Below, piece by piece: positions 20,906 to 30,791 of a stretch of 40,569 nucleotides of DNA (position 1 is its first letter; each line of letters opens with the position of its first letter). The notes below the pieces were generated by a model. The model was not told where the DNA came from. It saw only the letters and a program-made list of their open reading frames with translations, and made no database searches. The DNA is from Haliscomenobacter hydrossis DSM 1100. Its GTDB lineage: Bacteria > Bacteroidota > Bacteroidia > Chitinophagales > Saprospiraceae. A program made the translations under genes and the position numbers. The DNA is taken from assembly GCA_945878825.1 (NCBI GenBank), contig CAMDWC010000004.1:1-40569 (forward strand), given 5' to 3'.

Positions 20906-21353
20906 TTATAAGCACTAAAATTGATACCTGAAAGGTTTAATAGCCTGTCGAGTTGCTAATAAAAACAAAGCTTATCCTACCAGACCGATTTTTTTTCGTG
21001 ATATAAACATCCTATAAAATAAATATTTTTAGTCTTGCGATATCCATTTTGCTATCGCAAAAATTATAAAACATTTATACTCAAAGTAATAAATAATAAC
21101 CTAAAAAAGCGTGGCGAAGTCAGGAGTTTTTTGATTCACTTTACCTTATATTTTCCTGATTTTGAATAAATATATTCCATTTTTAGTTGAATCAGAAACC
21201 TACTTTCAGTTTCTGCAAAATCGGTATTTAACGAACAAGAATAAAGTCTTTTATGGGTTTTTCTGACTCTGATTTCACCTTTTTCCGTCCAGGATTTTAG
21301 CACCTTTTATCGGTTAAATTTATAAGCAAAATAACTACCTAAGGTTTACCCGT

Positions 21354-23411
21354 TTATTTTTTCATACCAGGTGAATAAATACGTTCTGCCTGCGCCATTA
21401 CCTTTTGCTTATCAAGCGTCATCGGCTTGGTTTTCTGCGCTAAAAAGAGAGGAATCTGGTCGGCGAAATGAGGATTATCGGGATGAGAGGAGGCGCCGTA
21501 GGTATTTACCGTTTCGATAACAGGCAGTTCATTTTTGGGAAATTTAACCATCATCACATAGGCATCACCTCCAACAATTTTTCTTTTCCCCCCTTCGTAG
21601 GGACGACTCCATTGCGGGGCAAGCAAGTCAGGTAATCCACCCACAGGAAATTCCTGATTTCCGCGTACCAATTTTTGAATATCACCTAAGGCGAGATCTA
21701 TTTTTCCAAAATTATCCAGGAGGTATTTTTTTGCGTACGCTAAAGCCTTCATTCCCTCCTCTTTAGTAATCGCCCTTGCCTCTTGGCCTCTTAGTGCCCT
21801 GGCCAAATATTCATAAACGAGCATAAAAACTGCGGCCCCTTTACTTTCGGCAGTTCCCTGGAAATCCCAGGTTTTCAAAGTATTCAACAGCCTATTATCC
21901 TGGTCATCCCCTGCATTTTCCAAAAGGAAAAGGGAATCGAGTTGATACATAAAAGTCAATTTTTCAGGATATTGCCTATCGAATTTAATATCTCTGAAGG
22001 TTTGAAAATCAATTTTAGGGGTAGATTCAAATCTTTGTCTGAAACGGACACTCCTATTATTTTCCATGGTTTCCCACCCATCGGCAGACGAAAACTGGGA
22101 CACTTTTAAATTATCGGCGCTTGCTGTAGCTGAAAAAGAAGAGTGATTGGTATTGAATAGAAAGCCGGAGGACGGATTAACATATTGGGGAAGATCCTTC
22201 AGTGGCCTAAACCTTGTCCACAAGGTAGTTGAGGTATTTCCAGGCAAAGTTTCGAGCCAATTTAGCTTGGGATCTTCCTTTCTAATCGGCATAAGGGCAT
22301 TATTTACATAGAAAATCGTATCATACCGATCGGCATAAACGATGTTAAACATTGATAATCCCTGCACGTTTAATGCGTTATAAAAATCAGTGAAATTCTT
22401 TCCCTTATTCATTTGGTACCATTGATCGAGCGCTCTAATTTCCTGATTGGCACCTAATCTTACAGAAAAAGCACCTTGTTCATTGATTAAAGTTGGACCA
22501 TATTTGCTGGAAAAAGCTTTTTTGGAAATAGGAAAAGGTACCCCCTTCACTCGTAAGCTGACCTTTTTAATTTGTAATTTCTCCCATTGGCCGTCATATT
22601 TATAGTAATACTTCTTTTTAGGATGCCTTTCGAGTTGAAAAATGTCCATTCTATCGCATAAATTTACAGTATGCGCCCAACCGTAATGTTCATTTACCCC
22701 GTGTAATATACATGGACCGCCGGCGAGCAATCCGCCCAAAGCATTCCAACCTTCCTCACTTTGAACATGCGCCTCATAAAATGCCTCAGGTCCTTCATTG
22801 GGCTGATGAGCATTTATGGCCAGATAAGCGACCCCTTCCGTTGTCCTGTCAGGATGCACCGCAATGCCATTTGACCCAATTTTGTCATAGTCAATGAGCC
22901 ATTTCACCTGATTATTGAAAATTTGCTGTAACGCCTGGTCCCCCCCATTGAATTTGGTCAATGCCAGAACCGATGAAGCAATATATTCTTTAACTGTGAT
23001 GGGAAAAACCTTTTTAACGAGCACCTCTTCTGGATGCGCCGCTGCGTAATCATTTACCCCCTGAACATAACCAGTTATAAGTTTTATAAATTCAGGAGAA
23101 AGGGAATTCCATTTTTCCTCTGTCACCTCCCTGCATTGAAACCAATCAAACGCATAATCTGCTGCCACCGCATTTTTACCAAAAGCACGTCCCATGGCTT
23201 TTTTTGCTGGCAATGCAACCATTTGTAAACTAGCAAACTGATCTTCACAATAAGCCCAGGCCAAACCATAAGAAACTTCAGGATCCGTTTTAGCAAAAAT
23301 ATGGGGGATGCCAAAACTATCTCGAACGATGGTTATTTTACCCGGATCTATCTGTCCGTTTACAACATTTAAAAATAAAATTAGCCCAATAACAAAAGGA
23401 AACCGCTTCAT
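21354..23411 (-). CDS. Penicillin acylase family protein (Ntn hydrolase), secreted
   Basis: 685 aa; signal peptide; ITIVRDSFGIPHIFAKTDPEVSYGLAWAYCEDQ; putative autoproteolysis site KIG|SNGIAV; GGPCILHGVNEHYGWAHTVN. Confidence 0.9.
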   Translation of the reverse strand: MKRFPFVIGLILFLNVVNGQIDPGKITIVRDSFGIPHIFAKTDPEVSYGLAWAYCEDQFASLQMVALPAKKAMGRAFGKNAVAADYAFDWFQCREVTEEKWNSLSPEFIKLITGYVQGVNDYAAAHPEEVLVKKVFPITVKEYIASSVLALTKFNGGDQALQQIFNNQVKWLIDYDKIGSNGIAVHPDRTTEGVAYLAINAHQPNEGPEAFYEAHVQSEEGWNALGGLLAGGPCILHGVNEHYGWAHTVNLCDRMDIFQLERHPKKKYYYKYDGQWEKLQIKKVSLRVKGVPFPISKKAFSSKYGPTLINEQGAFSVRLGANQEIRALDQWYQMNKGKNFTDFYNALNVQGLSMFNIVYADRYDTIFYVNNALMPIRKEDPKLNWLETLPGNTSTTLWTRFRPLKDLPQYVNPSSGFLFNTNHSSFSATASADNLKVSQFSSADGWETMENNRSVRFRQRFESTPKIDFQTFRDIKFDRQYPEKLTFMYQLDSLFLLENAGDDQDNRLLNTLKTWDFQGTAESKGAAVFMLVYEYLARALRGQEARAITKEEGMKALAYAKKYLLDNFGKIDLALGDIQKLVRGNQEFPVGGLPDLLAPQWSRPYEGGKRKIVGGDAYVMMVKFPKNELPVIETVNTYGASSHPDNPHFADQIPLFLAQKTKPMTLDKQKVMAQAERIYSPGMKK

Positions 23412-23573
23412 AAATAAAGATATTTATTACAATATAGGAAAGTTATCACAAGTGACCTGATTTATACCAGCGATTTTAAAATTTTAAAATTGCATCATTT
23501 ACAAATCAACTAATTGTATATAGTAAATGTTTACAAATAAATTCTAAAAAACCACCCTGGAAAAGCCTTACTT

Positions 23574-25319
23574 ATGAAACCCAAAAAAGAAAGTACCGTC
23601 AGTTTGAAATTTGTCTATCAAACCTTTATTCACCCGCGTTTAAATAAATTATCTGTTGGTCTTCTTCTCATCATTATCAGTAGATTAGCTAGTCTGATAT
23701 TACCCGGAGCGAGCAAATATCTCATTGATGACGTTATTCCCGATAAAAATTTACAAGGGTTGGGCTGGTTATTGGCCGCAGTCGTTATTGCATTGATCAT
23801 ACAGTCGGTTACCTCTTATTTTTTGACTCAACTTCTCAGCGTTGAAGGACAATATTTAATCTCTCAGTTGAGGGTGAAGGTTCAAAAACACATCATACAA
23901 CTTCCTATAAGATACTTCGATAACGTTAAAACAGGAGAACTCGTTTCCCGCATCATGAACGATGTGGAAGGAGTGAGAAATATTGTGGGTACGGGTTTAG
24001 CCCAGATGATTGGGGGTGTCATTACTGCCGTCATTTGTTTGTTTTTACTCGTCGCCATTAGCCCACTTTTGACCCTATATGTCTTAGTGCCTGTTATTAT
24101 ATTTGGACTCATATCTCTAAAAGCTTTTGGAAAAATCAGACCTATTTTCAGGGCAAGAGGCGTTATAAATGCGGAAGTTACTGGTCGATTGACTGAAACA
24201 TTAGGCGGTGTAAGGGTCATCAAAGGATTTAATGCCGAGCAACAGGAAATCGATACCTTTGCCAGAGGGGTCGAAAAATTATATCAGAATGTTAAATCCA
24301 GCCTAACGGCCACCAGTTTTGTGACCAGTGCCGCTACGTTATTGCTCGGATTGGCATCGGCGGGAATTATGGGATTAGGCGGTTATCTGATTATGACCAA
24401 TAAATTGACCTTTGGCGATTTTCTTGCTTTCACCCTGTATTTAGGATTTTTAATTGCGCCCATTGTGCAAATGAGCAATATTGGTAGTCAATTGACAGAG
24501 GCTATTGCTGGCCTGGATAGAACAGAAGAAATCATGCGTTTGCCACTGGAAGCCAATGAGGAAGTGCGCAACGTTACTTTAGACAGGATAAACGGCGATA
24601 TTCATTTCAACGATGTCAGTTTTGCGTATGATCAAGGAAAGGAAGTGGTAAAAAATATCACTTTTCATGCTCCTCCAGGATCGGTTACCGCATTGGTAGG
24701 AACGTCAGGTTCCGGAAAATCAACAATAGCTGGATTGGCTGCCACTTTTTTAAATCCCGATGCTGGTAATATTACAGTGGACGGTATTGACCTGAGTACT
24801 ATAAGCTTGAAAAGTTTCAGAAGCCAATTAGGGGTTGTTTTACAAGACGATTTTCTTTTTGAAGGCAGTATAAAGGACAATATTCTTTTCTCAAGACCTA
24901 ATGCCTCAGCTGAAAAATTGAATAATGCCGTTCATGCAGCTCATGTTCACGAATTTACAGACCGATTTGAAGATGGATTAGATACGTTGATTGGAGAAAG
25001 AGGCGTGAAATTATCAGGCGGACAAAGGCAAAGAATTGCCATAGCCAGAGCTATTTTGGCCAATCCACGGGTCTTGATTTTAGATGAGGCTACCTCAAAT
25101 CTGGATACAGAAAGCGAATCACTCATTCAGGAAAGTTTGAAAAGACTTATGGAAGGCAGGACTACTTTTGTTATTGCGCACCGATTAAGTACTATCAGAC
25201 AAGCCACTCAAATATTAGTGGTAGAACAGGGTAATATTGTGGAAAGAGGTACGCACGATGATTTAATCAAGCTGGAAGGCCGTTATTATTCCTTATATAC
25301 TTATCAGGCTAGAATTTAA
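23574..25319 (+). CDS. ABC exporter, fused TM + ATPase (MsbA/multidrug type)
   Basis: 581 aa; TM domain; Walker A GTSGSGKST, signature LSGGQRQRIAIARAI, VLILDEATSNLD, H-loop IAHRLST. Confidence 0.93.
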   Translation: MKPKKESTVSLKFVYQTFIHPRLNKLSVGLLLIIISRLASLILPGASKYLIDDVIPDKNLQGLGWLLAAVVIALIIQSVTSYFLTQLLSVEGQYLISQLRVKVQKHIIQLPIRYFDNVKTGELVSRIMNDVEGVRNIVGTGLAQMIGGVITAVICLFLLVAISPLLTLYVLVPVIIFGLISLKAFGKIRPIFRARGVINAEVTGRLTETLGGVRVIKGFNAEQQEIDTFARGVEKLYQNVKSSLTATSFVTSAATLLLGLASAGIMGLGGYLIMTNKLTFGDFLAFTLYLGFLIAPIVQMSNIGSQLTEAIAGLDRTEEIMRLPLEANEEVRNVTLDRINGDIHFNDVSFAYDQGKEVVKNITFHAPPGSVTALVGTSGSGKSTIAGLAATFLNPDAGNITVDGIDLSTISLKSFRSQLGVVLQDDFLFEGSIKDNILFSRPNASAEKLNNAVHAAHVHEFTDRFEDGLDTLIGERGVKLSGGQRQRIAIARAILANPRVLILDEATSNLDTESESLIQESLKRLMEGRTTFVIAHRLSTIRQATQILVVEQGNIVERGTHDDLIKLEGRYYSLYTYQARI

Positions 25320-26166
25320 CGTCTTTTTTATACTGTCTCGGACTTATTCCTTTTTTTTTCTTAAAAATACGATTGAAGTAAGGAATATCATAAAATCCAC
25401 TCTGAAAGGCTATTTCTCTAATGGCCATATCAGTGTTTAGCAGTAAATGGCAGGCTTGTTTAATCCTGAATTCGAGGAGAACTTCTACGAAGGATTGTTG
25501 CGTAATACTTTTGAAATATCGACAAAAGGAGGTTGGCGAAAGGTCAGCTATCCCTGCTATTTTTGCTAATGAAATATCTTCTTTATAGTGCGTTATGAGG
25601 TAGGAAAACACCTTTTGAAAACGGTTGGTTTCTGATACCTTAAAGTCATTTTCTGCGAAAGAAAGATCTATCGGTTTCAGCTGCACTGCCCTACTTAACC
25701 TATCTAATATATCCAGTAAGATCAATATTTGTTGTGTTGGCGAGGCAAGTTTCATTTCGAATAATCTGTCGGTAATCTTCTTTTTATCGTTTCCCTGAAT
25801 GTCAAAACCTGCTTTTGATTTGTCAAGAAACATTTTGATAGCTACAAATTCATTAAGATTAAAAAAATCTTCTCCTAAAAAATGCTGGTTAAACTGAACC
25901 ACGATGGCTTCAGATAACTCCGTTTGATTTTCCTTTTGGTGATTTATCCAACAATGAGGTAAATGAGAACCTAAGAAAACCAAGTCTCCATCTGAAAAAT
26001 CATCTACTTGTTTACCAACAAAGCGCTGCCCCTCCCCTTTTACAATCAAGGTAAGTTCATATTCCGGATGAAAATGAAAGGGGGCGTCAAATTGTGGTAT
26101 CCTAAAATGACGCACGAGCAAAGCTTTGGAGGGATCTGATTTTACCTGTTCAAAAACAGCTTTCAT
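25309..26166 (-). CDS. AraC family transcriptional regulator with N-terminal cupin
   Basis: Likely start MKAVFEQV at 26166. Cupin motif PFHFHPEYELTLI; C-terminal two-HTH AraC domain ending FNRIFKKKKGISPRQYKKD. Confidence 0.9.
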   Translation of the reverse strand: MKAVFEQVKSDPSKALLVRHFRIPQFDAPFHFHPEYELTLIVKGEGQRFVGKQVDDFSDGDLVFLGSHLPHCWINHQKENQTELSEAIVVQFNQHFLGEDFFNLNEFVAIKMFLDKSKAGFDIQGNDKKKITDRLFEMKLASPTQQILILLDILDRLSRAVQLKPIDLSFAENDFKVSETNRFQKVFSYLITHYKEDISLAKIAGIADLSPTSFCRYFKSITQQSFVEVLLEFRIKQACHLLLNTDMAIREIAFQSGFYDIPYFNRIFKKKKGISPRQYKKDVKF

Positions 26167-26299
26167 AGGATTAAATTTTCTATTTCTAAGTAAAATAGCA
26201 TAATAAATGATAAAATAAAACAATTATTTGCCAAAAAAGTCAAAGCCCAGGAAGAAAATCGAGTATAATTTTGAGCGTAAACTAAACGAATTCATCCAA

Positions 26300-27109
26300 A
26301 TGAAAACAACAATCATAAACCAGCCCTTTCAGGTGAGTGAGGAAGCCATCGCATTTTTCCAAAAAAACAGATTTATCAAACTGAAAAATGTGTTGGATGC
26401 GGAAACACTAGCTTATTATGGAGAAGCAATTAGTAGAAAAGTGGCAGAAATAAATACGCAGGACAAGCCAATGGAACAAAGAGATACTTATGGAAAAGCT
26501 TTTTTACAAATTTTTAATCTTTGGAGAGAGGACGAAACCTGTAAAGAATTTGTGTTAAGTAAAAGGCTGGGGCACATTGCTACGCAGTTGCTTCAAACCA
26601 ATGGTGTCCGATTATATCACGATCAGGCGTTGTTTAAAGAGGCTCGAGGCGGAATCACCCCCTGGCATGCCGATCAATATTATTGGCCATTGGCTTCCGA
26701 CAAAACCGTTACCGCCTGGATTCCACTACAAGAAGTACCGTTAGAAATGGGCCCGTTAGAATTCAGCGCTGGAAGTCAGGCGATTGTGGAGGGCAGAGAA
26801 TTATCTATCGGGGATGAAAGTGAACAGAAGATAGCGCAAAGATTGAGGGTAACCGACTTTGGACACGTTATTGAACCCTTTGAACTAGGTGAAGTAAGTT
26901 TCCATTCTGGCTGGGTTTTTCATAGAGCAGGAGCAAATGATACCGATCGTACAAGAAAAGTAATGACCATGATTTACATGGACAGTGAGATGAAATTGAA
27001 GGAACCGGAGAACGAGAATCAGGTGAATGACTGGAATACCTGGTGTCCGGGAGCTAACATCGGGGAAATTATCGCCTCGCCTATTAATCCTCTCATTTAT
27101 TCTAAATGA
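26300..27109 (+). CDS. Phytanoyl-CoA dioxygenase (PhyH) family protein
   Basis: Likely start MKTTIINQ at 26300. HxD iron-binding motif ITPWHADQYYW, distal FHSGWVFHRAGAN. Confidence 0.85.
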   Translation: MKTTIINQPFQVSEEAIAFFQKNRFIKLKNVLDAETLAYYGEAISRKVAEINTQDKPMEQRDTYGKAFLQIFNLWREDETCKEFVLSKRLGHIATQLLQTNGVRLYHDQALFKEARGGITPWHADQYYWPLASDKTVTAWIPLQEVPLEMGPLEFSAGSQAIVEGRELSIGDESEQKIAQRLRVTDFGHVIEPFELGEVSFHSGWVFHRAGANDTDRTRKVMTMIYMDSEMKLKEPENENQVNDWNTWCPGANIGEIIASPINPLIYSK

Positions 27110-28218
27110 TTCATTGTAAAGCTGCGGTTACCGATGGTAATGGACAATTTTCTATAAAAGAAATTTCTGTTGCCGATCCGACGGGAGATGAAATTCTGGT
27201 TAAAATAATGGCTGCAGGCATCTGCCATACCGATTGGGATGCCCAATTTTGGGGCAAACCACTTATTCTGGGGCATGAAGGAGCCGGCATCGTTGTAAAA
27301 ACAGCTGAAAAAGTGACGGCATTGGCCATCGGCGATAAAGTCATGCTTAATTGGGCGATACCTTGTTATCAATGTTTTCAATGTCAGTTAGGAAACCAGC
27401 ATTTGTGTGAACCCAATTCAGCCGTTACTGCGGGAAACAAACGAAGTGGCGGTCATGCAACCTACGAAAACACTACCTGTGAGGGTAAGCCGATAGAACG
27501 TGCGTTTAGTTTAGGAACCATGGCTGAATACACCTTAGTCAGAGAGGCAGCTTGTGTAAAAATACACGTTGAAATGCCCTATCCTTCCGCGGCCATTGTA
27601 GGTTGTGGCGTTATGACCGGTTATGGTTCAGTAGTTCATGCCGCCCAGGTTAAAACGGGTAGTAGTGTGGTAGTATTGGGCACGGGTGGCGTAGGTCTAA
27701 ATGTTATACAAGCAGCCCGAATTGCTGGTGCTCAAAAGATTATAGCCATTGATGTGAATCCCGGAAGATTGGAAATAGCGGCAACTTATGGTGCCACACA
27801 TTTTCTTTTAGCCGATAAAAACGATACCGGATTGCTTCTTATGGCTCAAAAAGTAAGGGAATTAACTCAGGGCAGAGGGGCAGATTATGCCTTTGAATGC
27901 ACTGCTATTCCAGCTTTAGGTGCAGCACCACTTTCCATGATACGTCATGGAGGCATGGCGGTGCAAGTAAGCGGTATTGAGCAGGAAATAACCATAGATA
28001 TGAATCTTTTTGAATGGGATAAAGTGTATATCAATCCCTTGTATGGTAAAACAAAACCACAAATTGATTTTCCCATCCTTCAGGATCTATATGCATCCGG
28101 CGCATTGAAACTGGATGAAATGATCACATCTACTTATCCTTTGGAAAAACTTGGGGAGGCATTTCATGATATGCATGCGGGAAAAAATGCGAAGGGAGTG
28201 ATTGAATTTGTAGATTGA
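27106..28218 (+). CDS. Zinc-dependent alcohol dehydrogenase (MDR family, class III-like)
   Basis: 370 aa; GICHTDWDAQFW, GHEGAG, structural Zn cysteines CYQCFQCQLGNQHLC, GTGGVGLNVIQ Rossmann motif. ATGA overlap with PhyH. Confidence 0.9.
   Translation: MIHCKAAVTDGNGQFSIKEISVADPTGDEILVKIMAAGICHTDWDAQFWGKPLILGHEGAGIVVKTAEKVTALAIGDKVMLNWAIPCYQCFQCQLGNQHLCEPNSAVTAGNKRSGGHATYENTTCEGKPIERAFSLGTMAEYTLVREAACVKIHVEMPYPSAAIVGCGVMTGYGSVVHAAQVKTGSSVVVLGTGGVGLNVIQAARIAGAQKIIAIDVNPGRLEIAATYGATHFLLADKNDTGLLLMAQKVRELTQGRGADYAFECTAIPALGAAPLSMIRHGGMAVQVSGIEQEITIDMNLFEWDKVYINPLYGKTKPQIDFPILQDLYASGALKLDEMITSTYPLEKLGEAFHDMHAGKNAKGVIEFVD
28145..28218 (+). repeat. 74-bp repeat, copy 1 (3' end of the alcohol dehydrogenase gene)
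   Basis: 73/74 identical to 32681..32754; single T/C difference (EFVD vs EFAD). Confidence 0.97.
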
Positions 28219-28228
28219 ATAAAACCTG

Positions 28229-29020
28229 ATGATGTCCACATTTTTCACCATGGAAGAAGCCTACATATCTCCATTTCAAGTGCTGACCGTCAAGAGTCCA
28301 TCGTTAGGGAAGCGAGCAGATATTACGGTATTTAATCCTGAGAAAAATAAAAGCTCGGTTAAGTCCTTACCCCTTGTTATTTTATTGCATGGCGTCTATG
28401 GCAGTCACTGGACATGGTCTTTGAAAGGAAAGGTTCACTTGATCTTGCAACGATTTAATAGATGAAAAACGGGTAAATCCCATGGTTTTAGCGATGCCCT
28501 CCGATGGATTATTTGGCGATGGCAGCGCTTATATTCCCCATAAAACAGAAAATTATGAACAATGGATTGTTCAAGATGTTATCGCTGCAGTAAAGAAAAA
28601 AACGAGGTATTGGATGATCATTCTCCCATTTATATAGCAGGTCTATCGATGGGAGGGTATGGAGCGCTCCGTTTGGGGGCAAAATATCCGAATCTATTTA
28701 GTGGATTTTCCGGATTATCATCTATCACTTTTGATCAGATGTCCTTGTTTCTTGAAAACATGGATGAACTTAAGGAAAAAGCACTCATACAAGATGGTGT
28801 GCTGGAATGGATGATAGCCAATAAAAAATATCTCCCTCCCTTTCGATTTGATTGTGGCATTGAGGATTTATTGATTGAACCAAACAGATTCTTACATCGT
28901 ACTTTAATTAAATATAATATTCCTCATATTTACGAGGAAAATGAAGGAAAACATGAATGGGAATATTGGACCAAAAATATTGAGCAATCTTTGTTATTTT
29001 TTGATGGCTTGAACAAGTAA
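28229..29020 (+). pseudogene. Alpha/beta hydrolase esterase (S-formylglutathione hydrolase/FrmB-like), disrupted by two compensating frameshifts
   Basis: LVILLHGVYGSHWTWSLKGKVHLILQR in ORF 28229..28465; NPMVLAMPSDGLFGDGSAYIPHKTENYEQWIVQDVIAAVKKK in a second frame; IAGLSMGGYGALRLGAKYPNLF back in the first frame. Extra T near 28454-28456, missing A in the A7 run 28596-28602. Confidence 0.8.
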
Positions 29021-29102
29021 CTCCCATTTACCCGGGAGTATATCCTCTGGGAAAGTTATAAATTACAACATAATTTGGTATATTTAATACAAATAAATTC
29101 TC

Positions 29103-29351
29103 ATGGCAAAAAACACATCCATTTTACTTGAAGATAATTTTGAAACTTTTATAAATGGTCAACTACAAACCGGGAAGTTCTCTTCTGCGGGCGAAGTAGT
29201 TCATGCCGCGTTGAGATTGTTTGAACAAGAAGAAACAAAAAAAGCTGAGCTTATCAATGAACTCATTAAGGGAGAAAAATCTGGGTTTGTCAAAGATTTT
29301 AATCGTGATGCCTTTATGCAAAATCTTAAGGAAAATCACTTTAAAAAATGA
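29103..29351 (+). CDS. parD: ParD-like ribbon-helix-helix antitoxin
   Basis: 82 aa; NTSILLEDNFETFINGQLQTGKFSSAGEVVHAALRLFEQEE. Confidence 0.85.
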   Translation: MAKNTSILLEDNFETFINGQLQTGKFSSAGEVVHAALRLFEQEETKKAELINELIKGEKSGFVKDFNRDAFMQNLKENHFKK

Positions 29352-29649
29352 ATTTTAGCTAAGTAAAGAAACGGAAAGAGATTTAGAAAATATATGGTTA
29401 TATACACATGAAAATTGGTCCATTGAGCAAGCTGAGAGATATCTAAATTTGATTTTTGACGAGATTGATTATCTCTGCTTAAAGCCAAAATCAGGGTTTG
29501 AATTTGGAAACATAAGAGATGGATATTTGCGCTCAAAAGTTAAATCACATTATATCTATTATAAAATCAACCTTAAGGAAAACGAATTAGAAATAATAAG
29601 GATTTTGCATGAAATGATGCATGTTGAAAATCAACTTGGTAGAAGCTAG
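29348..29649 (+). pseudogene. parE: ParE-like toxin with a frameshift in its first codons
   Basis: ATG 29348 gives MNFS*; from 29359 another frame reads LSKETERDLENIWLYTHENWSIEQAERYLNLIFDEIDYLCLKPKSGFEFGNIRDGYLRSKVKSHYIYYKINLKENELEIIRILHEMMHVENQLGRS. One missing base between 29354 and 29359 would reconcile them. Confidence 0.8.
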
Positions 29650-29690
29650 CGGCTAAAATTTCGTTGCGTTATGAGAACGCTTACCATTGG

Positions 29691-30251
29691 TTATACCAAA
29701 CCGTTCGTTATGGAGATATTTATCAGCTCCATCGAATTTTTTACTCCCCATTTAGCCAGCATATTCCTTCTTTGTGTATTAACCGTTTCCTTTAAAATAA
29801 ATAATTGTTTGCCAATTTCTTCATTGGTTCTGCCTTGAATCAGTTTATTCAATATTTCTTTTTCCCTGGTTTAAAAACGCTCTTCTGGTTTTAGAAAGGA
29901 AAGAACAGGTAATCCTTCATTTTTTAAATCTGTAATATCTGAATGTATACCCATCGATTTTACAATGGCACCTTTATCGTCTGTTTCGATAGTTATTACT
30001 TGTTGTAACACCCTCATATAATGCCCATCTTTATGCTTTAACCTGTAATCATATCTTACTTTATACTTAAACATTTTTTCTATGGTCAATTCGTTAAAAA
30101 ATTCCATAACCTTTGATTCAAAAGACATGACCACAGGTAAATCAATAGGGTGCACCAACGAAATCAATTTTCCCAAAGACATTTCATTTGGTTCATAAGC
30201 TGATACATCCCTGGTGCCCGAACTATAATTATTCAATAAAGAATTCTTCAT
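29691..30251 (-). pseudogene. PAS-domain + LuxR-type HTH regulator interrupted by an in-frame stop
   Basis: PAS ORF 29871..30251 ends PEERF*; the same frame continues TREKEILNKLIQGRTNEEIGKQLFILKETVNTQRRNMLAKWGVKNSMELINISITNGLV* to 29691. Confidence 0.8.
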
Positions 30252-30791
30252 ATCCAGAAAATAAAAATAGGACTTTCCAATAATGAAAAGGGCTAACTTA
30301 TTTTCCTGAAGGACATCAATAACAGCTAAATTTTATTGAATGGAATTACCATATTTCTGATTGTTCCAGATATTATTGACTAATTTTTCGATGGGTAGAT
30401 AGCTATTTATGAGAGTAAAGAATTTTAATACAATTTCAAAAATAATTAGTTTTCCTCCTAAAAAATGACGTGAAATACATGAATTTATCGTAGAATGTAG
30501 GTTACTGGTCTTATAATAATGGATTTGAAAACTGTCCCATCATGAACTAATGAAGCTACTGGAAAAATATCCTATTAAAAAAAATTAAGGTCCGTTGACA
30601 AAGATATATTCAAAAAAATATTGGAACATTATAAGAATATCGATCTTAACGAGCATGTATCCTGCTTATCATAATGTTGAATCGTTTTGTGATTTATATA
30701 TACTAAACAAATTTTGATGGCATAGCTTTAAAGTTTATAAACTGTTTCATTTTAAACTAAGTTCAGCATAATTTCATTGAATAATTTTCAT

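Noticed and set aside
29449-29649. 66-aa ORF as an independent gene
   Set aside because: It is only the distal part of the ParE frame and starts at an internal TTG; the homologous sequence extends upstream to 29359.
30540-30680. Short coding-like stretch KLRSVDKDIFKKILEHYKNIDLNEHVSCLS
   Set aside because: Too short, no start codon and no recognisable family; may be a remnant but cannot be supported.
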